Assembly: GCF_008086045.1 (NCBI RefSeq)
Contig: NZ_VSEY01000057.1
Location: 1-64,000 of the forward strand
DNA length: 64,000 bases
Source of the DNA: Nonomuraea sp. PA05
GTDB taxonomy: Bacteria; Actinomycetota; Actinomycetes; Streptosporangiales; Streptosporangiaceae
Reading direction: 5' to 3'
In this document: one piece after another, positions 8,750-15,863 of the stretch
How the letters are laid out: every line of letters starts with the position of its first letter
Numbering within the stretch: the first letter of the stretch is position 1
Notes under the pieces: model-generated
Databases searched by the model: none
What the model was told of the DNA's origin: nothing
Seen by the model: the letters and a program-made list of their open reading frames with translations, nothing else
Position numbers and translations under genes: made by a program

Positions 8750-9050
8750 CGACCGTGCCGCCGTTCTTGATGGTGTTCACCAGCCGGGTCACCGCCGGGT
8801 CGCCGAGGAAGATCTGGAACGACACCAGTACCTTCCCCGGAGCGGCCGCCTTCGCACGTGCGGCCAGGCCCGAGTGGCACAGGACGACGTCGGCGTCGTC
8901 CGGGATGGAGTTGACCGGGGTGTGCTCCACGGTCACACCGGTTCCCTTGAGCTGCTTCTTGAGCTGGGAGGCGAGCATGACGCTGCTGCCCATGCCCGCG
9001 TCGCAGGCCACGATGATCTTGTGGATGTCCTTGCTGTCGATGCCTGCCAT
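8742..9050 (-). CDS. PTS system mannitol-type IIB component
   Basis: 102-residue single-domain IIB. The phospho-accepting Cys16 lies in VACDAGMGSSVML, typical of mannitol-family IIB domains. In E. coli MtlA this domain is fused to IIC; here it is separate and starts 3 bases after the IIC stop codon. It transfers phosphate from IIA His64 to the incoming sugar alcohol bound by IIC. Confidence 0.92.
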   Translation of the reverse strand: MAGIDSKDIHKIIVACDAGMGSSVMLASQLKKQLKGTGVTVEHTPVNSIPDDADVVLCHSGLAARAKAAAPGKVLVSFQIFLGDPAVTRLVNTIKNGGTVDA

Positions 9051-9053
9051 GTC

Positions 9054-10148
9054 TCAGCTCTCCTTCTGGGTGGTTTGCGCGGCTTCGGCGGGCTCGGCCT
9101 TCTCGCCCCTGCCGAACCCGAGCAGGACGGCGGCGACGGCGAACGTCACGCCGGTCGCCACGAGGATGCCCAGGCTGGAGCTGAGCCAGCCGCCCTTCGG
9201 GGTGACCGCGAGGTAGGCGAAGATGCTGCCGGGTGACGGCGTGGCGACCAGGCCGGCGCCGGTGACCATGAACGTGAACACCCCGGCCGCGCCGCCCACG
9301 ATGACGGCCAGGATGAGACGGGGCTTCATGAGCACGTACGGGAAGTAGATCTCGTGGATGCCGCCGAAGAAGTGGATGATCATCGCGGCGGGGGTGCTCG
9401 GCCGCATGGCGCGCGGGCCGAAGAGCAGGAACGCCAGCAGCAGGCCCAAGCCGGGCCCCGGGTTCGACTCCAGCATGAACAGGATCGACTTGCCCGTCTC
9501 GGCGGCCTCGGCCACGCCCAGCGGGCTCAGCACGCCGTGGTTGATGGCGTTGTTCAGGAACAGCACCTTGGCCGGCTCGATCAGCACGGAGGAGATCGGC
9601 AGCAGGTTGTTGGTGATCAGCCACTCCACCGCGTTGCCGGCGGCGGTGGTGACGGTCTGGACGATCGGGCCGATGCCGTAGAAGCCGACGATGGCCATCG
9701 CGCCGCCCACGATGCCGGCGGAGAAGTTGTCCACCAGCATCTCGAAGCCGGCCTTGGTGCGTTCCTCCGTGAACTTGTCCACATATTTCAGGATCAGGGC
9801 GGTGAGCGGGCCGATGATCATGGCGCCGAGGAACATCGGCGACTCCGTGCCCACCACGACGCCCATCACCGCGACGGCGCCGACGACCGCACCGCGCTGC
9901 CCGTGCACCATCCGGCCGCCGGTATAGGCGATGAGGACCGGGAGCAGCGTCCCGATGATGGGGCCGACCATCTTCGCGAGGTCCTCGTTGGGCAGCCAGC
10001 CCGTCGGGATGAACAGGGCGGTGATCAGGCCCCAGGCGATGAACGCGCCGATGTTCGGCATGATCATGCCGGCCAGATGGCCGCCGATGCGCTGGATGGT
10101 GGCCTTGACTCCGGTCCCGGTGACCGGAGGGGTGTAGGTGTCGGCCAT
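9054..10148 (-). CDS. mtlA: PTS mannitol-type permease IIC component
   Basis: 364-residue integral membrane sugar-alcohol transporter that also presents its substrate for phosphorylation. It has about 8-10 hydrophobic segments and the diagnostic GGIHEIYFPYVLM stretch of MtlA-type IIC, with LMLESNPGPGLG-like residues before it. The ATG at 10148 follows AAAGGAGC. A 96-base gap separates it from the kinase gene upstream. The sugar specificity of mannitol-family IIC proteins varies, and the unusual enzyme set of this operon leaves the true substrate open. Confidence 0.92.
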   Translation of the reverse strand: MADTYTPPVTGTGVKATIQRIGGHLAGMIMPNIGAFIAWGLITALFIPTGWLPNEDLAKMVGPIIGTLLPVLIAYTGGRMVHGQRGAVVGAVAVMGVVVGTESPMFLGAMIIGPLTALILKYVDKFTEERTKAGFEMLVDNFSAGIVGGAMAIVGFYGIGPIVQTVTTAAGNAVEWLITNNLLPISSVLIEPAKVLFLNNAINHGVLSPLGVAEAAETGKSILFMLESNPGPGLGLLLAFLLFGPRAMRPSTPAAMIIHFFGGIHEIYFPYVLMKPRLILAVIVGGAAGVFTFMVTGAGLVATPSPGSIFAYLAVTPKGGWLSSSLGILVATGVTFAVAAVLLGFGRGEKAEPAEAAQTTQKES

Positions 10149-10244
10149 GGACGTGCTCCTTTGGGGGGTTGAGCAGCCGCTTTCTCTGTCGGGATGCGTG
10201 CGCCGGGGCTTTCGGGGGGAGGGAGGGCGGGAGCTTCTGGAGAT

Positions 10245-11204
10245 TCAGGTGAGGAGGGCGGTCGAGAGCCGGCGTTCGGGGTCGGGCGGGCCGATGGTGA
10301 CGGCGCCGTGGTCGATGTCGGCGGGGCCCGGCATGCGGCTGCCGGGCAGACGGACGGCGGCGGCGCCCCAGGCCAGCGCCTGTTTCAGCGCCTCGGGCCC
10401 GGAGCCGCCCGCGGCGAGGAAACCGGCCAGCATGGCGTCGCCCGCGCCGACGGAGCTGCGCGGCTCGGTGACGGCGGCCTCGCCGTACCAGCTGCCGCCC
10501 TCCTCGACGAGCACGGCGCCGTCGGCGCCCAGGCTGGCCAGCACCGTACGCGCGCCGGCGGCCCGCAGCTTGCCCGCCGCCTCGGCCACGTCGCCCAGGC
10601 TGCGGATCGGCATGCCGGTGGCCGCCGACAGCTCCTCCAGGTTCGGCTTGACCAGGGCGGGCGCGGCGCCGAGCGCGCAGGACAGCGCGGGGCCGCTGGT
10701 GTCGACGGCCACGTGGATGCCGGCGCCGGCGAACCTGCGGCACAGCCTGGCGTACACGTCGGCGGGCACCTCGGGCGGCAGGCTGCCCGAGGCCACCACC
10801 CAGTCGGCCCCCTGGCCGCCCGCGTGGGCGGCGGCGAGCACGGCGTCGGCGATCGTGTCCAGCTCGGCGGGCGACAGCGCGGTGCCCGGCTCGTTGATCT
10901 TGGTGACGGTGCCGTCGGGCTCGGCGAGCGTGACGTTCGACCGGGTCGGGCCCGTCACCGGGACGGTCACCATGTCGAGCCCCTCGGCGGCCAGCAGGCG
11001 GACGAGCTGCCTGCCCTCGTCCCCGCCGTACGGGATCACCGCCCTGCTCGCCACGTCGTTGGCCAGCAGGGCGCGCGAGACGTTCACCCCCTTGCCGCCC
11101 GGGTCGAGGTGGGCGGCGGCGGCGCGGATGACCGCGCCGCGGTCGAGTGAGGCGATCTCGATGGTGCGGTCGAGGCTGGGGTTGAGGGTCAGGGTGAGGA
11201 TCAC
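10245..11204 (-). CDS. PfkB-family kinase, 1-phosphofructokinase/tagatose-6-phosphate kinase type
   Basis: 319-residue sugar-phosphate kinase. It opens with MILTLTLNPSLDRTI, typical of FruK/LacC. The substrate-side PfkB signature is GGKGVNVSRALLAND, and the catalytic anion-hole motif with its Asp is SVGAGDAMLAGFLA near the C-terminus. The start is GTG at 11204, overlapping the deoR stop (GTGA). In this operon it would phosphorylate the ketose phosphate made by the zinc dehydrogenase, giving a ketose bisphosphate for aldolase. FruK versus LacC/GatZ-like specificity cannot be decided from sequence. Confidence 0.9.
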   Translation of the reverse strand: MILTLTLNPSLDRTIEIASLDRGAVIRAAAAHLDPGGKGVNVSRALLANDVASRAVIPYGGDEGRQLVRLLAAEGLDMVTVPVTGPTRSNVTLAEPDGTVTKINEPGTALSPAELDTIADAVLAAAHAGGQGADWVVASGSLPPEVPADVYARLCRRFAGAGIHVAVDTSGPALSCALGAAPALVKPNLEELSAATGMPIRSLGDVAEAAGKLRAAGARTVLASLGADGAVLVEEGGSWYGEAAVTEPRSSVGAGDAMLAGFLAAGGSGPEALKQALAWGAAAVRLPGSRMPGPADIDHGAVTIGPPDPERRLSTALLT

Positions 11205-11962
11205 GCCCTGATCACCTCCGGACCGGCCGCCGCCAGGTCGGCGGCCAGCGTCATGTCGAGGCCGGTGTCGGTGATCACCACGTCGATCTCGCTCAGCTCG
11301 GCGAACGTGGACAGGTACGTGTTGCCGAACTTCGTGTGGTCGGCCAGCAGCACGCTGCGCTGCGCGGCCTTGACCATGGCCCGCTTGATCGCCGCCTCCG
11401 CCGGGTCGGGCGTGGTCAGGCCCCGGGTCGGCGAGCAGCCGTTGGTGGCCATGAACGCCACGTCCACGTTGAGGTAGGCCAGCGGGCGCAGCGCCCAGTC
11501 GTCCACCGTGGCGAGCGTCTTGCCGCGGACCCGGCCGCCCAGCATGATCACGTGCAGGTTGGCGCGCGCGGCCAGCACGGTGGCCAGCGGCGGGGAGTTG
11601 ACCACCACGGTCAGCTCCCGGTCGGTGGGCAGCACCTGCACCAGGCGGCCCGTCGTGGTGCCCGCGTCGATGATCACGGACCCGTCCTCGGGCAGCTCGG
11701 CCAGCGCCGCCTTGGCGATGCGCTCCTTCTCGGCCGTCATGACCTCGTCGCGGGTGGCCAGCGCGGGCTCGAACCCCAGCCGCTCCACGGGGATAGCGCC
11801 CCCGTGCACGCGGCGCAGCACGCCCGCCCGCTCCAGCGACGTCAGGTCGCGGCGGATCGTCTCCGTGGTCACGTCGAGCTCGGCGGCCAGCGTCACCACG
11901 TCGACGCGGCCCGCTGCCCGCGCTCTCCGCAGGATCTCCTGCTGCCGCTCCTCGGCGTACAT
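11201..11962 (-). CDS. DeoR-family transcriptional regulator of the PTS operon
   Basis: 253-residue repressor-type regulator. The N-terminal winged helix reads RQQEILRRARAAGRVDVVTLAAELDVTTETIRRDL in segments, followed by the family stretch RRVHGGA. The C-terminal DeoR sensor domain contains IDAGTTTG and later VLLADHTKFG, which form the phosphosugar-binding site in this family. It is the first gene of an eight-gene leftward operon and is translationally coupled to the kinase. It probably represses the operon until a phosphorylated sugar binds (inference from family). Confidence 0.92.
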   Translation of the reverse strand: MYAEERQQEILRRARAAGRVDVVTLAAELDVTTETIRRDLTSLERAGVLRRVHGGAIPVERLGFEPALATRDEVMTAEKERIAKAALAELPEDGSVIIDAGTTTGRLVQVLPTDRELTVVVNSPPLATVLAARANLHVIMLGGRVRGKTLATVDDWALRPLAYLNVDVAFMATNGCSPTRGLTTPDPAEAAIKRAMVKAAQRSVLLADHTKFGNTYLSTFAELSEIDVVITDTGLDMTLAADLAAAGPEVIRA

Positions 11963-12002
11963 GATGTTGATTCACCGCCGTTTCGGGTTGGTTTCATCTG
12001 TG

Positions 12003-12030
12003 TTTATACCCGCTTTCGTTGGTTGGTCAA
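12003..12030 (-). promoter_or_regulatory. Candidate sigma-70-type promoter of the PTS operon
   Basis: Read leftward, TTGACC (12030-12025) is followed by a 16-base spacer and TATAAA (12008-12003), giving a transcription start near 11996, about 35 bases before the deoR ATG. This is an unusually good consensus for such GC-rich DNA. The surrounding 11963-12064 is AT-richer than its neighbours and is shared with the divergent hydrolase gene. Confidence 0.55.
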
Positions 12031-12064
12031 GGGCGGGGCGGCTGAATCTGGTAGTTATAGGCGG

Positions 12065-12958
12065 GTGCGAATCAAGCCCCTGGCCGTAGTCCCCGTTCTC
12101 GTCGCCGCGCTCGCGAGCCCCGCCCACGCCGCGCAGGAGGCCGGGCCGCCCCGGGTCCCGGCCGGGACGACGGCGGCCTGGGTGGTGTTCGACCGGCAGG
12201 CCGGCAAGATCGTCGCCACCCGGAACGCGCACAGGAAGTACCGCTCGGCCTCCGTCGTCAAGATCCTCATCGCGATCGACTACCTGGAGCGGCGCAAGAG
12301 CGTGCCGGCGGCCGACGCCAGGCTGCTGAAGGTCATGCTGCGCTCCAGCGACGACGACGCGGCCTCCACGCTGTGGGACCGCCTCGGCAAGGGGCAGATC
12401 ATCGTCCGGCAGGCACGCAAGCTGGGGTTGTCCGACACTGCGCCGCCGCCCGCCACGCACCCCGGGTTCTGGGGGTACACGTCGCTGAGCGCGTACGACA
12501 TCGTGCGCACCTACCGCTACCTGCTCGACAGGGCCGAGCCCCGCGTCAGGGACACCATCCTCGGCCACCTGCGGCAGTCCACGCCTTGCGGCACCGACGG
12601 CTTCGACCAGACCTTCGGCATCCCCGACGGGGTGCCGCGGCCGTGGGCGGTCAAGCAGGGCTGGTCGGGCTTCGGCACCACGCCCCCGGTCCGGTGCAAC
12701 GGGCGCGCCCAGACCGCCTCCTACACCACGGACGCCAGCGCCATCGGGGCGCCCATCTCGTGGATCTCGCAGCGGGCCACCGGCTCGGGCGTGCCCGACT
12801 ACGGCCGGCCGGTGCTGCACACGACCGGCCTGGCGGGCAAGGGCGACCGGTTCGTCATGGCCGTGCTGACGGCGCACCCGGCGGGGGGCACGTGGAGCTC
12901 CTCGGTCAAGCGCACCACCGCGATCGCCCGCGACCTCTACCGCTACGTCACCCGCTGA
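12065..12958 (+). CDS. Secreted beta-lactamase-like serine hydrolase
   Basis: 297 residues starting at a GTG, with a signal peptide (basic start, hydrophobic core, cleavage near AHA-AQ around residue 23). Class A-like layout: the S-x-x-K catalytic pair is Ser63 and Lys66 in RSASVVKIL, a degenerate SDN-like element appears as SSDDDAAS, and HTTG stands where KTG is expected. True class A lactamases have SDN and KTG, so activity on beta-lactams is doubtful. A D,D-peptidase-like or other esterase role in the envelope is as likely. Two Cys residues (STPCGTD and VRCNGR) could form a disulphide. It is divergent from the PTS operon. Confidence 0.75.
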   Translation: MRIKPLAVVPVLVAALASPAHAAQEAGPPRVPAGTTAAWVVFDRQAGKIVATRNAHRKYRSASVVKILIAIDYLERRKSVPAADARLLKVMLRSSDDDAASTLWDRLGKGQIIVRQARKLGLSDTAPPPATHPGFWGYTSLSAYDIVRTYRYLLDRAEPRVRDTILGHLRQSTPCGTDGFDQTFGIPDGVPRPWAVKQGWSGFGTTPPVRCNGRAQTASYTTDASAIGAPISWISQRATGSGVPDYGRPVLHTTGLAGKGDRFVMAVLTAHPAGGTWSSSVKRTTAIARDLYRYVTR

Positions 12959-13033
12959 CCGGCCGCACGCCGAAGCCTCACCTCTGACGGGCCGGGCGCG
13001 CAGCCCTCACCGGCTGACCGGCCGCGCGCCGAG
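12954..13033. repeat. Repeat copying a stop-codon region between convergent genes
   Basis: GCTGACCGGCCGC followed by (A/G)CGCCGA is present at 12954-12973, spanning the hydrolase stop codon, and again at 13013-13033 just before the end of the convergent methyltransferase gene. Copies are 59 bases apart. A weaker third GGGCCGGGCGCGCAG version lies between them. Confidence 0.65.
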
Positions 13034-13037
13034 GTCG

Positions 13038-13649
13038 TCAGCGGACGAAGGTGAACATCCGCCGGTCAGGCTCCAGCGCCACCGGCGGGCCGGCGTACCG
13101 GTGCACCCCGACCCCGTACTTCGTGCCCTCGCCCTCGGCCGCCACCCGCTCGAACCCGCCGCCCTCGAACCACCCGCAGATCACCGGCACCAGGTCGGGC
13201 TCGTGCCGCCCCCTGGTCCAGATCACCATCGCCCCGGGCGCGCAGAGCTGCGGCAGAGTGGCGACCGTGCGGCGGATGTCGTCGTCGGTGATGTTCCCGA
13301 ACACCCCGCACACCAGCACCAGGTCCGCCGGCACGGCGCCCGCGTAGGCCCCCGTCACCGCCGCGTCCCCGCACACCACCTCGGCCCCTTCGGGCGCGGC
13401 GCTCCTGGCGACGGCGGCGTTCCGCTCGTCCAGCTCGACGAGCCGCGCCCGCACCTGGCCGCGCCGGGGATGCCCGGCCAGCACCGGCAGCAGGTCGCGG
13501 CCCTGCCCCGCGCAGAGACTCACCACCTGCGACGCGCCCTCGTCGAGCGCCGTCCCGACCCACCTGCGCACGAGGTCGAGGCGGTCCTTCAGGGACGAGC
13601 CCGGCTCGTCGTAGGCGTCATGCCAGCGCATCCAGTCCTGCTGCGTCAT
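13038..13649 (-). CDS. Class I SAM-dependent methyltransferase-like protein
   Basis: 203 residues. The SAM-binding loop is seen as VVSLCAGQGRD, then an acidic VELDERN at the end of strand 2, and ADLVLVCGVFGNI, resembling the post-motif region of class I methyltransferases. The substrate is unknown. The ATG at 13649 is followed by MTQQDWMRW. The gene starts 2 bases after the stop of the TetR gene (13652), so it is almost certainly co-transcribed with and controlled by it. The nearby palindromic operator would then regulate both. Confidence 0.75.
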   Translation of the reverse strand: MTQQDWMRWHDAYDEPGSSLKDRLDLVRRWVGTALDEGASQVVSLCAGQGRDLLPVLAGHPRRGQVRARLVELDERNAAVARSAAPEGAEVVCGDAAVTGAYAGAVPADLVLVCGVFGNITDDDIRRTVATLPQLCAPGAMVIWTRGRHEPDLVPVICGWFEGGGFERVAAEGEGTKYGVGVHRYAGPPVALEPDRRMFTFVR

Positions 13650-13651
13650 GA

Positions 13652-14284
13652 TCAGTGATCCTGGTCGAGCACGGTGGAGCGGGCAAGCGCTTTTCCCTTC
13701 GGCGCGAGGGCGCTCAGGACGTGGTCGATGAGCGCCCCGAGCTCCGCGCGGGTGTGCAGGTCGCCCTGGTGGAGCAGGAGGCGGTAGTAGACGGGGCCGT
13801 ACAACAGCTCCAGGGCCAGGTCCAGGTCGGCGTCCGGGTCGAGCTGGCCGGCGGCCCTCGCCTTGGTGAGGCGGGCGCGGGCCTCGTCGGCCCGTGGCTG
13901 GATCAGGTCGGCGTTCAGGCTGCGGGCCAGGTCGGGATCGTGCTGGGTGTCGGCGATCAGGCCGGTCAGCGCGCGCCCGGTGCGGGGCTCCGCCATGACG
14001 CCGTGGAGGAGGCCCCACATCTGGGCCTCCAGGTCGGCGCGGAGGTCGCCGGTGTCGGGGAACGCGATGGCGGGGTTGACGGTCTCGTCCAGCGCGTCCA
14101 GGACCACCGCGCCCTTGGACGGCCACCAGCGGTAGATCGTCTTCTTGCTCACCTTGGCGCGGGCGGCGATCGCCTCGACCGTGACGTGCCCGTACCCGTG
14201 CTCGGCGCACAGCTCCAAGGCGGCCTCGATGATCGCGGTCCGGCTCTTCTCGCTGCGTCGCTGCGGGTTGGGCTCCTGGGGCAT
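13652..14284 (-). CDS. TetR-family transcriptional regulator
   Basis: 210 residues (or 213 from an in-frame GTG at 14293). The HTH is VTVEAIAARAKVSKKTIYRWWPSKG in segments, near residues 35-60, the classic TetR recognition helix ending in IYRWW. The ligand domain contains VMAEPRTGRALTGLIADTQ, typical of the TetR/AcrR C-terminal 16-type. It precedes the methyltransferase gene and is divergent from the DUF1801 gene. Two operator-like sites built on AAACGACAC lie in the shared intergenic region, so it probably represses both directions (inference). Confidence 0.88.
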   Translation of the reverse strand: MPQEPNPQRRSEKSRTAIIEAALELCAEHGYGHVTVEAIAARAKVSKKTIYRWWPSKGAVVLDALDETVNPAIAFPDTGDLRADLEAQMWGLLHGVMAEPRTGRALTGLIADTQHDPDLARSLNADLIQPRADEARARLTKARAAGQLDPDADLDLALELLYGPVYYRLLLHQGDLHTRAELGALIDHVLSALAPKGKALARSTVLDQDH

Positions 14285-14301
14285 GCGGCCCACCCTACAG
14301 G

Positions 14302-14321
14302 AAACGACACGGCGCGTGTTG
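14302..14321. promoter_or_regulatory. Second, imperfect operator half-site pair
   Basis: AAACGACAC at 14302-14310 matches the left arm of the perfect palindrome downstream. It is followed by a poor right arm GTGTTG (14316-14321). It lies just upstream of the TetR gene and overlaps the TTGACA of the rightward promoter. Confidence 0.5.
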
Positions 14322-14348
14322 ACACGCTCGGGGGAGGGATGGCAAGGT
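14319..14348 (+). promoter_or_regulatory. Candidate promoter of the DUF1801 gene
   Basis: TTGACA at 14319-14324 with an 18-base spacer to CAAGGT (14343-14348), a weak -10. It sits between the two AAACGACAC-containing operator sites, as expected for repressor control. Confidence 0.4.
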
Positions 14349-14358
14349 CTGCTGCGGG

Positions 14359-14376
14359 AAACGACACGTGTCGTTT
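14359..14376. promoter_or_regulatory. Perfect 18-bp palindromic operator
   Basis: AAACGACACGTGTCGTTT is a perfect inverted repeat with no spacer, 19 bases before the DUF1801 start codon and downstream of its likely promoter. Palindromes of this length between a tetR and a divergent gene are typical TetR operators. Confidence 0.75.
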
Positions 14377-14394
14377 GTTGAAGGAGAGTATGGG

Positions 14395-14835
14395 ATGACC
14401 AGCACGTATGAAGGATTCACCGCCGACGAGCGGGCCGCGATGCGGGACCACGCCAAGGAGCTGAAGACGGCGGCGCGCCGCGGCTCGAAGGCGGACAAGG
14501 CGGAGGAGGCGAGGCGGGACGTGCTCGCGAAGATCGCCGAGATGGAGGAGCCGGACCGGATCCTGGCCGAGCGCGTCCACGCCGTCATCACCGCCAGCGC
14601 CCCGGAGCTCGCGCCGAAGCTCTGGTACGGCATGCCCGCCTACGCGCGGGACGGCAAGCTCGTCTGCCACTTCCAGCCCGCGGCCAAGTTCAAGACGCGG
14701 TACGCGACGCTCGGGTTCAGCGATCAGGCGCGGCTGGACGAGGGGGCGATGTGGCCGGCCGCCTTCGCGCTGACCGAGATGACGGCCGAGGTGGAGGAGC
14801 GGATCGGGGCGCTGGTGAAGCAGGCGGTGAGCTGA
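14395..14835 (+). CDS. DUF1801-domain protein (YdhG/Fra-like fold)
   Basis: 146 residues. The C-terminal half holds the DUF1801 hallmark of a tryptophan/glycine-rich strand, KLWYGMPAYARDGKLVCHF, followed by KTRYATLGF. The N-terminal half is charged and helical. The ATG at 14395 follows AAGGAG at 8-9 bases; an earlier in-frame ATG at 14368 would lie inside the operator. The function is unknown; family members are related in fold to frataxin-like iron proteins. It is probably under the adjacent TetR repressor. Confidence 0.75.
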   Translation: MTSTYEGFTADERAAMRDHAKELKTAARRGSKADKAEEARRDVLAKIAEMEEPDRILAERVHAVITASAPELAPKLWYGMPAYARDGKLVCHFQPAAKFKTRYATLGFSDQARLDEGAMWPAAFALTEMTAEVEERIGALVKQAVS

Positions 14836-14916
14836 GCCGCACGCCTGCTACCGCCTGCCACCGCCTGCTACCGGCTGCTGCGGGCGCACGCTGAGCTGGG
14901 CGCTCGCGGCATGCGT

Positions 14917-14973
14917 GCGCGCGGAGGCGATGCTCGCCGTCAGAGCGCGCGGAGGCGGGTGCTCGCCGTCAGA
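14917..14973. repeat. Direct repeat duplicating the 3' end of the YjbR gene
   Basis: GCGCGCGGAGGCG followed by GCTCGCCGTCAGAG occurs at 14917-14944 and, one base longer in the middle, at 14945-14973. The second copy contains the TCA stop (14969-14971) of the leftward gene; the first is an extra copy outside it. Confidence 0.75.
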
Positions 14974-15325
14974 GCGTGCGTCTGGCGGCGAGCTCCTGCT
15001 CCAGCCGCACCTTCTTGGGCACGCACATCCGCCAGGCCTCCAGCACCAGCTCCCGCATCTCCGCCACGTCGATGGCGGCAGTCCGCACCTCGACCCAGTG
15101 GAAACGCATGTCGGACTCCCGTGGAAGCAGGAACTTCTCCGGCTCCGCGGCCACCAGCGCCGCGCGTTCCTCCTTGGGAAAACCGAACCCCATCAGGCTC
15201 TCGTCACGCGAGAACGCCACGTAGACGATCTTGCCTACGCGGAACTTCACGCGGTCCCTGATGAGGTGCTCCGAGGAGCGCGGGAGCGTGCGCGCGAACT
15301 GCCGTACGTCATCGACCGTCACCAC
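14969..15325 (-). CDS. MmcQ/YjbR-family protein
   Basis: About 118 residues from a GTG at 15325 (a second GTG sits at 15322). It has the YjbR layout: an N-terminal helix TVDDVRQFARTLPRSSE, a strand KFRVGKIVYVAFSRD, then LRFHWVEVRT-like MRFHWVEVRTAAID and a C-terminal helix EAWRMCVPKKV ending in a basic tail. These double-wing-like proteins are often annotated as DNA-binding, but their role is unproven. No clear Shine-Dalgarno is visible. The gene runs leftward; the upstream CBS gene ends 18 bases away. Confidence 0.75.
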   Translation of the reverse strand: MVTVDDVRQFARTLPRSSEHLIRDRVKFRVGKIVYVAFSRDESLMGFGFPKEERAALVAAEPEKFLLPRESDMRFHWVEVRTAAIDVAEMRELVLEAWRMCVPKKVRLEQELAARRTL

Positions 15326-15342
15326 ACGGCCGACGCTACTAC

Positions 15343-15759
15343 CTACCGGTTGCCCGCCGCGGCCGAGATGTCGGCGAGGGCGGAGTTCGGGTCGCGCTCC
15401 ATGGCCAGGTCCCCCAGGCTGACGACGCCGACCGCGCGGCCGTCCTCGACCACCGGCAGGCGGCGCACGGCGTGCGTGCGCATGAGCTGGACGGCCTGGT
15501 CGATGCTGGTGTCGGGGCCGACGGCCTCGACGGACGGGCTGCACGCCTCGCGCACCGGGGTGTCGGGGCCGCGCTCGTCGGCGACCACCCGGACGGTGAT
15601 GTCGCGGTCGGTGACGATGCCCTTGATGCGGCCGTTGTCGTTGACGATGACCGCGCCGGTGTCGTTGTCGCGCATGAGCGACGCCGCGACGGACACCGGC
15701 TGGTCGGCCTCAACCGTCGCCGGGTGAGAGGTCATCACATCTGCCACGGTCTTCGCCAT
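15343..15759 (-). CDS. Tandem CBS-domain protein
   Basis: 138 residues made of two CBS domains. The first is about residues 5-60, with VADVMTSHPATVEAD and GIVTDRDITVRVVA; the second is about 70-125, with AVRRLPVVEDGRAVGVVSLGDLA. The paired G(I/V)(V/T)xxxD motifs are where adenine nucleotides bind in this family. It stands alone, without a fused enzyme or BON domain, so it probably acts as a small energy or nucleotide sensor for a partner that cannot be named. The ATG at 15759 is preceded by AGGAGG. Confidence 0.9.
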   Translation of the reverse strand: MAKTVADVMTSHPATVEADQPVSVAASLMRDNDTGAVIVNDNGRIKGIVTDRDITVRVVADERGPDTPVREACSPSVEAVGPDTSIDQAVQLMRTHAVRRLPVVEDGRAVGVVSLGDLAMERDPNSALADISAAAGNR

Positions 15760-15863
15760 GGGATCCTCCTGTAGGTCGGGTCAGCCGACCCTCTACCCGG
15801 GTGGATGTGCCTCTCACTGCCCCGCGCCGCTTCGCCGGGCGGGCGGGGCGTGCCGATCTCCCG

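Noticed and set aside
8329..10743. Long leftward frame of about 800 codons over the PTS components
   Set aside because: It is Arg/Gly/His-rich and out of frame with three clear PTS genes on the same strand that have active-site motifs.
12065..12958. Calling the secreted hydrolase a class A beta-lactamase
   Set aside because: Only the S-x-x-K pair is standard; SDN and KTG are altered, so lactam hydrolysis is not supported.
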